A stretch of DNA of 64,000 nt from Chryseobacterium culicis (GTDB lineage: Bacteria > Bacteroidota > Bacteroidia > Flavobacteriales > Weeksellaceae): the NCBI RefSeq assembly GCF_002979755.1, contig NZ_PCPP01000001.1:156665-220664 (forward strand). Direction: 5' to 3'. Every line of letters begins with the position of its first letter. Positions within the stretch are counted from its first letter, which is position 1. The translations under genes were made by a program, and so were the position numbers. The notes under the pieces are model-generated. The model worked only from the letters and a program-made list of their open reading frames with translations. It had not been told where the DNA came from and searched no databases. Below, piece after piece: positions 39,045 through 48,258 of this stretch.

Positions 39045-41130
39045 ATGAAATTTTACTCCACTTATTTTTCCCTTTGTAGTACCTGATATAATAGTTTTTA
39101 ATAATCAGATTATCCTGTCTGGAAAGCATTGGATCCGCTTCCAGTATTCTTTCTACCGTATTTTTTGTAGTTTTAATGATTGCCGAATCATTAATAAGAT
39201 CCAGTCTTTTAAAATCTACCACACCACTTTGCTGGGTACCCAGAATATCTCCCGGACCGCGAAGCTGCATATCCACTTCAGAAATTTTGAAACCATCATT
39301 GGTCTCAGTCATGGTCTTGATACGTGTTCTGCTTTCTTTGGATAATTTATCGGAAGTCATCAGGATACAGTAACTCTGTTCGGCACCTCTTCCCACACGT
39401 CCTCTGAGCTGGTGAAGCTGTGATAGCCCGAACCTTTCTGAACTTTCAATCACCATTACGGAAGCATTGGGAACATTTACCCCCACTTCAATTACTGTAG
39501 TTGCCACCATAATTTCTGCTTTACCTGAAGCAAAATAAGCCATTGCAGCATCTTTTTCGTCAGGTTTCATTTTTCCGTGAAGCATGGTTACATTGTATTC
39601 TGAGAAATATTCCATGACATGCTCCAGGCCTTCCATCAGGTTTTTATAATCTAAGGTTTCAGATTCCTCAATAAGAGGATATACGAAATAAACCTGTCTG
39701 CCTTTCTTAATTTCATCTTTGCAGAAATTATATACATACAATCTGTCTTTTTCACGTCTGTGAGCAGTAATGATAGGCTTTCTTCCTACAGGCATTTCAT
39801 CAATAACGGAAACATCAAGATCAGAATAAAAACTCATAGCGAGAGTTCTGGGAATCGGTGTAGCGGTCATCACAAGAATGTGTGGCGGAATTTTATTTTT
39901 AGCCCAAAGTTTAGCCCGTTGAGCAACGCCGAATCTATGTTGCTCATCAATGATGGCTAATCCCAGGTTTTTAAATTTAACCTTGTCTTCTAAAACCGCA
40001 TGAGTTCCTACCAAAATAGAAAGCGTACCATTTTCCAGCTCTTCATGGATAATTCTTCTTTCTGCTGCTTTAGTTGAACCTGTCAGGAGACGGATATTGA
40101 TTCCTGTTTTTTCTAAAAGTTCTTTGATCCCATTATAATGCTGCTGGGCGAGAATTTCCGTAGGTGCCATCAAACAGCTCTGAAAACCATTATCCATAGC
40201 GATAAGCATGGTAAGAAGAGCTACCATTGTTTTTCCTGATCCTACATCACCTTGTAAAAGCCTGTTCATCTGAATAGGCCTCTTCATATCCACTCTGATT
40301 TCCTTTAAGACTCTTTTCTGTGCATTGGTAAGTTCAAAAGGAAGGTGGTTTTCATAAAAATCATTGAAATGATCCCCGATAATTGGAAAAGGATTACCGT
40401 GAGACTGCGTTTTATGATGTAATTTCTTTAAACCATATCCTAACTGAAAGAAGAATGATTCTTCAAATTTCAACCTATAGTCCGCTTTATCAAAATGTTC
40501 CTGATCTTTTGGAAAATGAACATTCAGAAAAGCATGTTGTCTGGACATGAATTTAAAGGTTTTCATCAGATACTCCGGAAAATTCTCTTCAATAAGATTC
40601 GGAATCTCTTTGCAGATATTTCTTAATGCATTCTGAAAAAATCGTTGATTTAAACCTCTTTTAGTCAATTTTTCAGAACTTGGATAAATCGGTTTAAGGC
40701 GGGTTTCACCTTCTTTTTTTTCTTCCGCTTCTATTTCCGGATGAGGCATAGAAAATTGTCGGTTGAAAACATTGATCTTTCCAAAAATATAAACCTCTTT
40801 GTTGATAGGAAGCTGTTCTTTCAGCCATTTGGAATACTGAAACCACACCAGATCCATACTGCCGGTATCGTCATTGAATTTTGCAGATAACCTCTTGGTT
40901 TTCCCCGTTTGGATTTCCTGTACCTGAGTAATTTTTCCTCTCAGCTGGATTTCCTGACTACTTTCTTCCTGAAGCTGAGATATTTTATAAATTTTGCTTT
41001 TATCCAGATAACGGATAGGGTAGAAGTTCAACAGGTCTTCAACAGTTGATAATCCCAACACACTTTTGATGAGTTTGGCTCTTTCCGGACCTATTCCTTT
41101 TACGTATTCTATGGAAGTTTCTAAAGTCAT
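39043..41130 (-). CDS. recG: ATP-dependent DNA helicase RecG
   Basis: A 695-residue RecG, which reverses stalled replication forks and branch-migrates Holliday junctions. The N-terminal wedge domain has IEYVKGIGPERAKLIKSVLGLSTVEDLLNFYPIRY (4-38). The helicase core shows Walker A LLQGDVGSGKTMVALL, the DEQH box IIDEQHRFGVAQRAKL, TATPIPRTLAMSFYSDLDVS and the motif VI LHQLRGRVGRG. The open frame starts at 41217, but the family begins at MTLETSIEYVKGIG, so I place the start at 41130. It follows the thioredoxin-like gene on the same strand, with a terminator between them. The identification is certain. Confidence 0.96.
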   Translation of the reverse strand: MTLETSIEYVKGIGPERAKLIKSVLGLSTVEDLLNFYPIRYLDKSKIYKISQLQEESSQEIQLRGKITQVQEIQTGKTKRLSAKFNDDTGSMDLVWFQYSKWLKEQLPINKEVYIFGKINVFNRQFSMPHPEIEAEEKKEGETRLKPIYPSSEKLTKRGLNQRFFQNALRNICKEIPNLIEENFPEYLMKTFKFMSRQHAFLNVHFPKDQEHFDKADYRLKFEESFFFQLGYGLKKLHHKTQSHGNPFPIIGDHFNDFYENHLPFELTNAQKRVLKEIRVDMKRPIQMNRLLQGDVGSGKTMVALLTMLIAMDNGFQSCLMAPTEILAQQHYNGIKELLEKTGINIRLLTGSTKAAERRIIHEELENGTLSILVGTHAVLEDKVKFKNLGLAIIDEQHRFGVAQRAKLWAKNKIPPHILVMTATPIPRTLAMSFYSDLDVSVIDEMPVGRKPIITAHRREKDRLYVYNFCKDEIKKGRQVYFVYPLIEESETLDYKNLMEGLEHVMEYFSEYNVTMLHGKMKPDEKDAAMAYFASGKAEIMVATTVIEVGVNVPNASVMVIESSERFGLSQLHQLRGRVGRGAEQSYCILMTSDKLSKESRTRIKTMTETNDGFKISEVDMQLRGPGDILGTQQSGVVDFKRLDLINDSAIIKTTKNTVERILEADPMLSRQDNLIIKNYYIRYYKGKNKWSKIS

Positions 41131-41201
41131 TTTTGATTTGATATCTGGTTTCAATATCTCCAGATCTGTATGAAAAAACAAAGGTTCGAATTTCGGTAAA
41201 A

Positions 41202-41232
41202 TAAAAAAGACTTCCAAAAAAATTGGAAGTCT
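41202..41232 (-). terminator. Terminator of the thioredoxin-like gene
   Basis: AGACTTCCAA (41208-41217) pairs with TTGGAAGTCT (41223-41232). On the minus strand six T follow. Confidence 0.85.
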
Positions 41233-41285
41233 GTATAGTGAATTTTTAGAATTGAACCCGAAAATTGGGGTTTTGAAGTTCTAAA

Positions 41286-41819
41286 TTACTCTTTGATTTT
41301 AGATTTGAACTTTTTTTGGTAGTCTTCCCACTGTTCTCTGGTTTTAATCTTTTTGAACAAATCTTTTGAGATCAGTTCCAGATAAGGTTCCAGTTCTTTA
41401 GCGGATAATTCTCCCTGAAGAATGGTAATAGGATCTCCGTGCTCATCCAGAAATACCGTACTCGGAACAGCTCCTACATTCATATATTGTGTAAACTCGT
41501 GCAGGGAATTCTTTCCTTTTTTGTGCTCACTGTTCGGATTGGAAAATGTTCTTCCAAAGATTTCAATGCTCTTTTTTTCTTCTGCATTAAACTTTACCGG
41601 ATAGTAATTCTCATTGAGAATCTGAGCAATCACAGGATGTCCATATGTTTTTTTATCCATGATTTTGCATGGGCCACACCAGTCTGCATAAAAATCAATA
41701 AGTATTTTCTTGGGATTTTCTTTTTGGGCTTTTAAGGCTTCTTCAATAGTCATCCACTTTACCTGAGCAAAACTGAAATTTAATAAAAGTAAGAGGATTA
41801 TGCTTAAAATTTTCTTCAT
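41286..41819 (-). CDS. Exported thioredoxin-fold protein
   Basis: A 177-residue protein with a signal peptide (1-18, LLLLLNFSFAQ) and a thioredoxin domain carrying the active site WCGPC (47-51) in ILIDFYADWCGPCKIMDKKTYGHP. It also has the cis-Pro in GAVPSTVFLDEHG. The end is helical and basic (KKIKTREQWEDYQKKFKSKIK). It probably reduces or delivers electrons to periplasmic disulfides, in the manner of the DsbD-gamma or thiol:disulfide interchange type. It lies 40 bases after the first POT transporter gene on the minus strand and ends with its own terminator. The fold and active site are certain; the partners are unknown. Confidence 0.92.
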   Translation of the reverse strand: MKKILSIILLLLLNFSFAQVKWMTIEEALKAQKENPKKILIDFYADWCGPCKIMDKKTYGHPVIAQILNENYYPVKFNAEEKKSIEIFGRTFSNPNSEHKKGKNSLHEFTQYMNVGAVPSTVFLDEHGDPITILQGELSAKELEPYLELISKDLFKKIKTREQWEDYQKKFKSKIKE

Positions 41820-41860
41820 ATTGTGATATTTAGGTAAAAATAAGCATAATTACTTATTTT

Positions 41861-43372
41861 TTATTTTACATCTTGCATTAATTTTTTCACGTACGGAGAT
41901 ATCAAAATTAATACCACTCCGGCAATTATCGCATATAATCCCAATTGTTTATATCCATCAGTATAAGTGATCAAAGCATCATAGTTGGTAGAACCTTCTT
42001 TTGAAGTGGCAAGACTGGCTCCGATAATCCCCGCAACATACTGTCCGTAAGCTGAAGCAAGAAACCACATTCCCATCATCATTCCCTGAAGATTCTTGGT
42101 AGAAAGCTTTGTCATGATGGATAATCCGATAGGAGAGAGGCATAGTTCCCCGAGAGTAATGATTAACAGGGCTAGAGTGAAGAAATTCAATGAAGTAATT
42201 CCCTGAAGGTCTGCAAATAAACGGGTGGCAAATAAAACATAATATCCTAATCCCAGGAAAATGAATCCTAATCCGAATTTGATAAGGGTGTTGGGTTCAA
42301 TTTTTCTTTTATTCAACCAGATCCAAAGAAGTCCGATTATTGGGGCAAGGAATATAATGAAGAAAGCTCCACCTGAGTTATTCACACCATTTGGGTCTAA
42401 TCCGAAAAGATCTTTGTTCAGGTTCTTAGCCGCAAAAATACTTAAAGAACCTCCACTTTGTTCATAAATTCCCCAGAATATGATGGAGAATATAATGAAG
42501 ACCAATGCTGCCCAAAGTTTTTTACGCTCGGAAGCTGTTACTTTAGACATTTCATAGAATAAATAGATTAAAGTCAATGGCCCGATTGTCCACATGAAAT
42601 AATCCGTATACTCTGTTTTGGCAACCATGGTCATAATGATGGGTACAAAAACCAATGACAAAACGTATACTCCATATTCTTTCCATTTTGGTATGGGAGC
42701 TGTTTTTTCTTCTGCTAAAGGATGCCCCGGCTGTAGACCAATAGTTCCCAATGTTCTTTGGGTGAATACAAAGTTAATCAAGCTTATTACCATTACTATT
42801 GAAGCTAATCCAAAAGCAATATGCCATCTCATCTCTTCTGGAATAATATTACTTAGAAATTCTCCTTTTCCAATAGCAATACATAAATAACCTCCCAGCA
42901 AAGCGCCTAGGTTAATACCTGCATAGAAAAGTGAAAATCCGGCATCGGCTCTTGAGTCATTAGGTTTATAAAGCTGTCCTACCATAGATGAAATGTTAGG
43001 TTTGAAGAAACCTGTACCGACTACGGTGAATGCTATTCCCAAGAAAAAGAATTTGTGCGGATCAGTAGCAAGGATTAAACTTCCTACGATCATCAGGAGA
43101 CCACCCCAGAACAGGGATTTTCGGAATCCTAAAATTTTATCGGCAAAAAGACCGCCTACAAAAGTAAAGGCATATACAAAGGCCTGAGTGGCACCGTATT
43201 GAAGGTTGGCTTCTTTTTCATGGAAATTAAGTTGGGAGATCATAAAGAAAACCAACATTCCACGCATTCCGTAGAAACAGAAGCGTTCCCACATTTCAGA
43301 GAAAAACAGGCTCCAGATTTGTCTGGGATACTTTCCTTTGAAATTTTGTATTTCATCTAAAGTTAAGCTCAT
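41861..43372 (-). CDS. POT-family proton-coupled peptide transporter 1
   Basis: A 503-residue inner-membrane transporter of the POT/PTR2 family. The E-x-x-E-R-F motif (EMWERFCFYGMRGML, about 26-40) and the PTR2 signature (GTGFFKPNISSMVGQLY and FYAGINLGALLGGYL, about 119-162) are clear, with about 14 predicted helices. It imports di- and tripeptides with protons. Three paralogues lie within 6.2 kb (with 44447-46201 and 46336-47991). The thioredoxin-like gene follows by 41 bases. Substrate range is not readable. The family is certain. Confidence 0.95.
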   Translation of the reverse strand: MSLTLDEIQNFKGKYPRQIWSLFFSEMWERFCFYGMRGMLVFFMISQLNFHEKEANLQYGATQAFVYAFTFVGGLFADKILGFRKSLFWGGLLMIVGSLILATDPHKFFFLGIAFTVVGTGFFKPNISSMVGQLYKPNDSRADAGFSLFYAGINLGALLGGYLCIAIGKGEFLSNIIPEEMRWHIAFGLASIVMVISLINFVFTQRTLGTIGLQPGHPLAEEKTAPIPKWKEYGVYVLSLVFVPIIMTMVAKTEYTDYFMWTIGPLTLIYLFYEMSKVTASERKKLWAALVFIIFSIIFWGIYEQSGGSLSIFAAKNLNKDLFGLDPNGVNNSGGAFFIIFLAPIIGLLWIWLNKRKIEPNTLIKFGLGFIFLGLGYYVLFATRLFADLQGITSLNFFTLALLIITLGELCLSPIGLSIMTKLSTKNLQGMMMGMWFLASAYGQYVAGIIGASLATSKEGSTNYDALITYTDGYKQLGLYAIIAGVVLILISPYVKKLMQDVK

Positions 43373-43395
43373 AATGATATATGATTAAGTTCTAA

Positions 43396-44385
43396 TTAAG
43401 GGTTTTTATCTTTCTGATCCAGTTCAAAACGGATTCTGTCCTGATCAATAATTTGTTTTAATTCTTCTTCTTTTGGGAGGTACAACAGGTATTTGCTGGC
43501 AAATAAATTGTTTTTATCATTCAAAATGGAATATTTTACAATAGTTTCATCCTTTTCTGAACATAATAAAATTCCGATGGTTGGGTTATCTCCTTCACCG
43601 CGTTTTAGATCATCATACATTCTTACATACATATCAATCTGCCCGATATCCTGATGAGAAAGTTCTTCGGTTTTTAAATCAATTATGACAAAGCATTTTA
43701 AGATGTAATTGTAGAAAACAAGATCAATGTAGAAGTCCGATGTATCTGTTGAGATATGTTGTTGCCTGGCTACAAAAGCGAACCCTTTCCCGAATTCCAA
43801 TAAAAACTTCTGGATATGGTCAATAATGGCTGTTTCAATTTCTTTTTCAGAGAATTGTTCATCAGCTTTTAACCCAAGAAATTCAAAAATATAAGGATCT
43901 TTTAAAACACTGTGAATACTTTCCGAAGAAGACTTTTTATGTTCTAAAACTCTTTCGTAAGCTAGCGAATTGATTTGTCTTTTGAGATCTCTTACGTTCC
44001 AGTTATTTTGTACGGATTCATTTAGATAATAATGTCTTTTGTCTTTATTATCCTGACTTGAAATCAATCTGTAATGTGACCAGCTCAATTGTTGAGACAA
44101 TGTGTCAACAATTGGAAATGCAGTGTAAAACTTTCGCATATTGGATAAGTTGGTATAATCAAACCCTTTTCCAAATTCTAAGGTAAGCTTCTGAGAAAGT
44201 TTTTTCAGCGTATATTTTCCATATTCTGCACGTTCTTTTCCCTGTTGTTCATCTTCAACAATAAGTTTTCCAATTTGCCAGTAGGTAAGCAGTAAAGTAG
44301 AATTCGCTATTCGAAAAACTTTTTCGCGCGACTGTCTAATGATTTCCTTTACGGATTGGAATAAAGAATCTTCGGAAATTTCCAT
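43396..44385 (-). CDS. DUF1016 / YhcG-type PD-(D/E)XK nuclease-domain protein
   Basis: A 329-residue DUF1016 protein. The N-terminal domain carries FRIANSTLLLTYWQIGKLIVEDEQQGKERAEYGKYTLKKLS (about 21-61) and WSHYRLISS. The C-terminal PD-(D/E)XK nuclease domain has FYIDLVFYNYILKCFVIIDLKTEEL (about 217-241), with the Asp and the D-x-K metal/catalytic residues. Such proteins occur in restriction-modification and other mobile defence contexts but also as lone genes; the function is unproven. It sits between two POT genes and behind the terminator of the upstream one, so it looks like an insertion into a transporter cluster. No recombinase is near. Confidence 0.9.
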   Translation of the reverse strand: MEISEDSLFQSVKEIIRQSREKVFRIANSTLLLTYWQIGKLIVEDEQQGKERAEYGKYTLKKLSQKLTLEFGKGFDYTNLSNMRKFYTAFPIVDTLSQQLSWSHYRLISSQDNKDKRHYYLNESVQNNWNVRDLKRQINSLAYERVLEHKKSSSESIHSVLKDPYIFEFLGLKADEQFSEKEIETAIIDHIQKFLLEFGKGFAFVARQQHISTDTSDFYIDLVFYNYILKCFVIIDLKTEELSHQDIGQIDMYVRMYDDLKRGEGDNPTIGILLCSEKDETIVKYSILNDKNNLFASKYLLYLPKEEELKQIIDQDRIRFELDQKDKNP

Positions 44386-44400
44386 CGTACGAAAATAAAA

Positions 44401-44426
44401 AAAACCTCTGACTTAGCAGAGGTTTT
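44401..44426 (-). terminator. Terminator of POT transporter 2
   Basis: AAAACCTCTG (44401-44410) pairs with CAGAGGTTTT (44417-44426). On the minus strand a T-rich run follows. It separates POT 2 from the DUF1016 gene. Confidence 0.85.
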
Positions 44427-44446
44427 ATTATACTTTGTTGATACAA

Positions 44447-46201
44447 TTAGTTTACACCGTGCATCATTTTCTTTAAGATAGGTGAAATTAATCCTAAGAT
44501 GACAGAAGCAATACCACAAAGAACTACGAATACCATGAAGAATTCAAATAAGTTGTGGATTTCAAATCCTACAAACGTAGGGTTGTGTAATGGAAGCTGA
44601 GCCTTATCAAAAGCCGCTACCTGATCAGCTGTCAGCGTTACTTTTTTATCTAAAACATCCTGTAGATTAACTCCTAATTCTTCAGCTTTTTTGAATTTAT
44701 CACCTGTAGCAGGGATAAGTGCTCCCAATGAACCTGCTAATGCATAACCAGCAGCGTTAGAAATGAAGAAAACACCATATAATAATGAAGCAAATCTTTT
44801 CGGAGCAAGCTTACCAACTAGTGATAATCCGATTGGAGAAAGACAAAGCTCACCACAAGTCTGAATGAAATAAAGTAACATTAACCATTTGATTGCCAGT
44901 AAACCTGAGTTTCCAAGATCCTTTACATTGTGTGCAATGATGAAATAAGAAAGAGCGATCAATGCTAATCCCATTGCTTGTTTGAAAGGAGATACAGGCT
45001 CTTTTCCTTTTGCTCTTAGTTTATCCCAACATAAACTGAAAGGAACTGCTAAAAGAACTACGAAAATTCCGTTGAAGATCTGAACCATTGAAGGAGGCAT
45101 ATTCCATCCGAAAATGTTTCTGTCTGTTTGGTTGTCTGCAATAAATGTTAATGAAGATCCTGCCTGTTCAAATGCTGCCCAGAAGAAAATAATAAAGAAT
45201 GATACGATATAGATTACCCAGATTCTTTGTCTTTCAATTTTATTTTCTGCAGAAGACATAATCAGGAAGGCAAGGGAAATACCTGCGGAATAGATAAAAG
45301 GATAAATAATTCCTTTGATCATTTGACCCATTTCCACTGAGTTAAACCCAAGTTCTCCTACAAGTAAATATCTAAATACAAAGAATAGAACAACAAATAT
45401 AGCTACCGTAATTCCTAAGAATGTACCAGAAAATTTTGCTGTTTGCGTTTCTCCTTCTTCGAAATCTGCACTTGTATTATTTTTAGGTAATCCTCCGATA
45501 GGTCTTCCTTCCGGAGTTACTACATATTTGTTTTTAAGAATAAAGAAAGTTATCGTTCCAATTACCATTGCAATAGAAGCCGCTAAGAATCCCCATTTGA
45601 AAGCAAAAATATCTCTTACTCCAGTGGTAGCATCTTTTACGTCTCCTACGTACGGACAGATAAACTGACCTAAGAACGCCCCAATGTTAATCCCCATATA
45701 GAAAATGGTGAAAGCAGAATCCAGTTTAGATTTTTCCTGCTTTGGATAAAGGCTTCCTACCATTGAGGAAATATTCGGTTTGAAGAATCCATTACCGAAA
45801 ATAATAACGAATAATGCCAGCCACATAATAAGTTTGGCACTTCCGATATCCGCGGAGAAAGTAGAGGCACTGATGAATAATAGGAACTGACCAATCGCCA
45901 TTAATGATCCACCAATAATAATGGCATATCTGTTTCCGATATATTTATCAGCAATAAATCCTCCTAAAAGAGGGGTTAGATAACATAAAGCTAGAAATCC
46001 ACCATAGATGATCGCTGCATCAGCTTCTTTTATTAATAAGGAATTTACCATGAAGAGCGTCAAAAGAGCTCTCATTCCATAAAAGTTGAAACGCTCCCAC
46101 ATTTCTGTTCCGAAAAGAACCCATAATCCTTTAGGATGCCTGGAATTCTTATTCTCTACAAATTCATCCGGCTTCGGACTCAATGCTTCAATATTATCCA
46201 T
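44447..46201 (-). CDS. POT-family proton-coupled peptide transporter 2
   Basis: A 584-residue POT transporter with the EMWERFNFYGMRALLTLF motif (about 33-50) and the PTR2 signature GNGFFKPNISSMVGSLY and FYMGINIGAFLGQFI. It is longer than paralogue 1 because of an extra loop near 225-255 (GRPIGGLPKNNTSADFEEGETQ) and an extended hydrophilic loop near 505-550 (GDKFKKAEELGVNLQDVLDKKVTLTADQ area). It takes up small peptides into the cytoplasm. It has a good minus-strand promoter (46230-46260) and its own terminator, so it is monocistronic. The family is certain. Confidence 0.95.
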   Translation of the reverse strand: MDNIEALSPKPDEFVENKNSRHPKGLWVLFGTEMWERFNFYGMRALLTLFMVNSLLIKEADAAIIYGGFLALCYLTPLLGGFIADKYIGNRYAIIIGGSLMAIGQFLLFISASTFSADIGSAKLIMWLALFVIIFGNGFFKPNISSMVGSLYPKQEKSKLDSAFTIFYMGINIGAFLGQFICPYVGDVKDATTGVRDIFAFKWGFLAASIAMVIGTITFFILKNKYVVTPEGRPIGGLPKNNTSADFEEGETQTAKFSGTFLGITVAIFVVLFFVFRYLLVGELGFNSVEMGQMIKGIIYPFIYSAGISLAFLIMSSAENKIERQRIWVIYIVSFFIIFFWAAFEQAGSSLTFIADNQTDRNIFGWNMPPSMVQIFNGIFVVLLAVPFSLCWDKLRAKGKEPVSPFKQAMGLALIALSYFIIAHNVKDLGNSGLLAIKWLMLLYFIQTCGELCLSPIGLSLVGKLAPKRFASLLYGVFFISNAAGYALAGSLGALIPATGDKFKKAEELGVNLQDVLDKKVTLTADQVAAFDKAQLPLHNPTFVGFEIHNLFEFFMVFVVLCGIASVILGLISPILKKMMHGVN

Positions 46202-46229
46202 TTCTATTGTTAATTTTTGTTAAGACTGA

Positions 46230-46260
46230 CAAATATAGTTTATTTTGGGTTTTTGGCAAG
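46230..46260 (-). promoter_or_regulatory. Promoter of POT transporter 2
   Basis: On the minus strand CTTG (46260-46257), a 19-base spacer and TATATTTG (46237-46230) fit the -33/-7 consensus, 28 bases before the ATG. Confidence 0.7.
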
Positions 46261-46285
46261 GTTTTAATTTTATTTTTAAATAAAA

Positions 46286-46310
46286 AAGCTGCGGAAGGAT
46301 TCCGCAGCTT
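46286..46310 (-). terminator. Terminator of POT transporter 3
   Basis: AAGCTGCGGA (46286-46295) pairs with TCCGCAGCTT (46301-46310). The minus strand continues TTTTATTT. Confidence 0.85.
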
Positions 46311-46335
46311 ACTTATCTTTATAATAATAAGGATT

Positions 46336-47991
46336 TTAATGCCCTTTTTCAGTCATAATCTTATTCAGTCTTTTTAACATAGAAAGACCTAAAAGTGTAG
46401 CAAATATTAACAAGGCAAAGTTAACAAGGAAATAATTCGTTTTGTTTTCATAATTATACCATGTACTTGCCAGGATACCTGAAAGTTTATTTCCCACAGA
46501 GTTAGCCAAGAAGAATCCTCCCATCATCAATGCAGTAATCCTTGCAGGAGAAAGTTTAGAGACAAAAGAAAGCCCCATTGGAGATAAACATAGTTCCCCA
46601 ATTGTAATCACGCCATAACTGGCAACAAGCCATAATGGTGAAACTTTTACCGATCCGTTTTCTCCGGCCATCACTGCTAAAACCATTACCAAACAGGAAA
46701 GACCGGAAATAAATAATCCTAAAACAATCTTGGTAGGCGTTAAAGGTTCTTTTCCTTTTCGTCTCAATAATGCCCAGAATCCTACGATAACAGGAGTGAG
46801 TGCAATAACCCAGAATGGATTGATAGACTGGAATAATTCTGTATTGTATAAATATACTTTGTTTTCAGGGTTTTTCTCAAGGGCAGCACGCTGTTCCGGG
46901 GATATATTTTTAAAATAAACATCTTTTCCCATTTCCTTTTTAGTTTCCCCGTTGTCGTCTTTCTGAGAACGGAACTGGTTGTCATAAACAGGCGTTTCTT
47001 TGTCCTCATAACTTTTCCCTTCTACCATATAGATTCCTTCTAATGGCTTTTCAAGAGATGCAGGAACACTTCTGTCTGTATAATAATTCGCCCATCTTGT
47101 CAAAGCTGTTCCATTTTGTTTGAAAACAGCCCAGAAGAACATACTGATCAGAAATACAGAAAGCAAAGCCCCGATAGGTGCTTTTTCGTCCGGTTTAGCT
47201 TTAAAATAAAGAGATGCGTAGAAGTAGATTACAGGGACACATGCGAAAATAAAGGCATCTGTACTGTCGCTTCCAAAAATATTGTTAGGAATAAACCAAC
47301 CTATTGCTCCGGCAACGATAGCAGGAACGAAAACTTTAAGCATAATTTCAGAAAGCTTCGTATCTCCTTCCTGTACAGGTTTCATCTGAGCAGCGTGGAT
47401 ATAATGCTTTCGTCCTATGGTGAAAATAACCATACCGATAAGCATTCCTACACCCGCAGTGATGAAAGCTTCACCCCAACCGAATTTATTACGCATAAAA
47501 GCGGCAATAATATTACAGATAAATGCTCCGATATTGATTCCCATATAGAAAATATTATATCCGGAGTCCTTGTTCGCTTTATAAGGTTCTTCAGAATAAA
47601 GGTTTCCTAATAGGGTTGAAATAGTGGGTTTAAAGAACCCGTTTCCTATTATAATTAACGCCAGAGAAGTATAAAATAAAGGTAAATCTTTAAAAACTCC
47701 CATTCCTATATATCCCGCAGCCATTAAAAAACCTCCAAGATAAATAGATTTAATATATCCTAATACCCTGTCTGCCAGGAATCCTCCAATGAATGGTGTC
47801 AGATAGGTTAAGGCAATATAAGTTCCGAAAATGTCATCAGCAGTTTTATCCGGAAGTCCAAGTCCGCCTTTCATACCCGTAGGCTCAATAACATATAGGA
47901 CAAAGATTCCAAGAATCAGGTAATACCCGAAACGCTCCCACATTTCTGTAAAAAAGAGATAGGGCAGCCCTTTAGGATGTTTAGTCTTCAT
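46336..47991 (-). CDS. POT-family proton-coupled peptide transporter 3
   Basis: A 551-residue POT transporter with EMWERFGYYLILGIFVLYV near the start and GNGFFKPTISTLLGNLYSEE, FYMGINIGAFICNIIAAF as PTR2 signature. A long hydrophilic periplasmic loop lies at about 320-385 (EGKSYEDKETPVYDNQF, KEMGKDVYFKNISPEQ), a feature of the DtpT-like Bacteroidota members. The frame opens at a TTG (48015), but the -7 element TATTTTTG (minus, 48020-48013) overlaps it, so the ATG at 47991 is the start. The family is certain. Confidence 0.95.
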   Translation of the reverse strand: MKTKHPKGLPYLFFTEMWERFGYYLILGIFVLYVIEPTGMKGGLGLPDKTADDIFGTYIALTYLTPFIGGFLADRVLGYIKSIYLGGFLMAAGYIGMGVFKDLPLFYTSLALIIIGNGFFKPTISTLLGNLYSEEPYKANKDSGYNIFYMGINIGAFICNIIAAFMRNKFGWGEAFITAGVGMLIGMVIFTIGRKHYIHAAQMKPVQEGDTKLSEIMLKVFVPAIVAGAIGWFIPNNIFGSDSTDAFIFACVPVIYFYASLYFKAKPDEKAPIGALLSVFLISMFFWAVFKQNGTALTRWANYYTDRSVPASLEKPLEGIYMVEGKSYEDKETPVYDNQFRSQKDDNGETKKEMGKDVYFKNISPEQRAALEKNPENKVYLYNTELFQSINPFWVIALTPVIVGFWALLRRKGKEPLTPTKIVLGLFISGLSCLVMVLAVMAGENGSVKVSPLWLVASYGVITIGELCLSPMGLSFVSKLSPARITALMMGGFFLANSVGNKLSGILASTWYNYENKTNYFLVNFALLIFATLLGLSMLKRLNKIMTEKGH

Positions 47992-48012
47992 ATTTTCAAA
48001 TTTCAAATTTCC

Positions 48013-48020
48013 CAAAAATA
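48013..48020 (-). promoter_or_regulatory. -7 element of POT transporter 3
   Basis: CAAAAATA on the plus strand is TATTTTTG on the minus strand, 21 bases before the ATG. Confidence 0.55.
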
Positions 48021-48123
48021 GCTTTTTAATTTTAATTGATAAAATAAATAATACCTGCGTAATTGATTAATGAAATAAATATAAAATTTTAAGTGTAAAG
48101 AGTGATTTGTGTTACTGGATTTA

Positions 48124-48168
48124 ACTTGTACACAGAGTATAAATAGTGTAAATAGTGGTTGTACAAGT
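48124..48168. promoter_or_regulatory. Candidate regulator-binding region upstream of the GG-peptide
   Basis: ACTTGTACA (48124-48132) and TGTACAAGT (48160-48168) are exact inverses 36 bases apart. Between them the 9-mer TAAATAGTG occurs twice head to tail (48140-48148, 48149-48157). The block lies about 20 bases upstream of the predicted -33 element of the peptide gene and resembles an activator-binding array. Confidence 0.55.
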
Positions 48169-48189
48169 AATATACATGTGTATTTCCTG

Positions 48190-48234
48190 TTTGAGTGATA
48201 TTTGTTTTCTATTTTCGCCCATGTCAATAGTGAC
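48190..48234 (+). promoter_or_regulatory. Promoter of the GG-leader peptide gene
   Basis: TTTG (48190-48193) and TATTTTCG (48210-48217, one base off TAnnTTTG) are 16 bases apart. GTCAATAGTGAC (48223-48234), a small dyad, lies at the expected transcription start. The ATG follows at 48259. Confidence 0.55.
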
Positions 48235-48258
48235 AAATAATATTAAAAAACATTTATT

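Noticed and set aside
47116..47610. 164-codon antisense frame in POT transporter 3
   Set aside because: Composition and position mark it as a shadow of the transporter gene.
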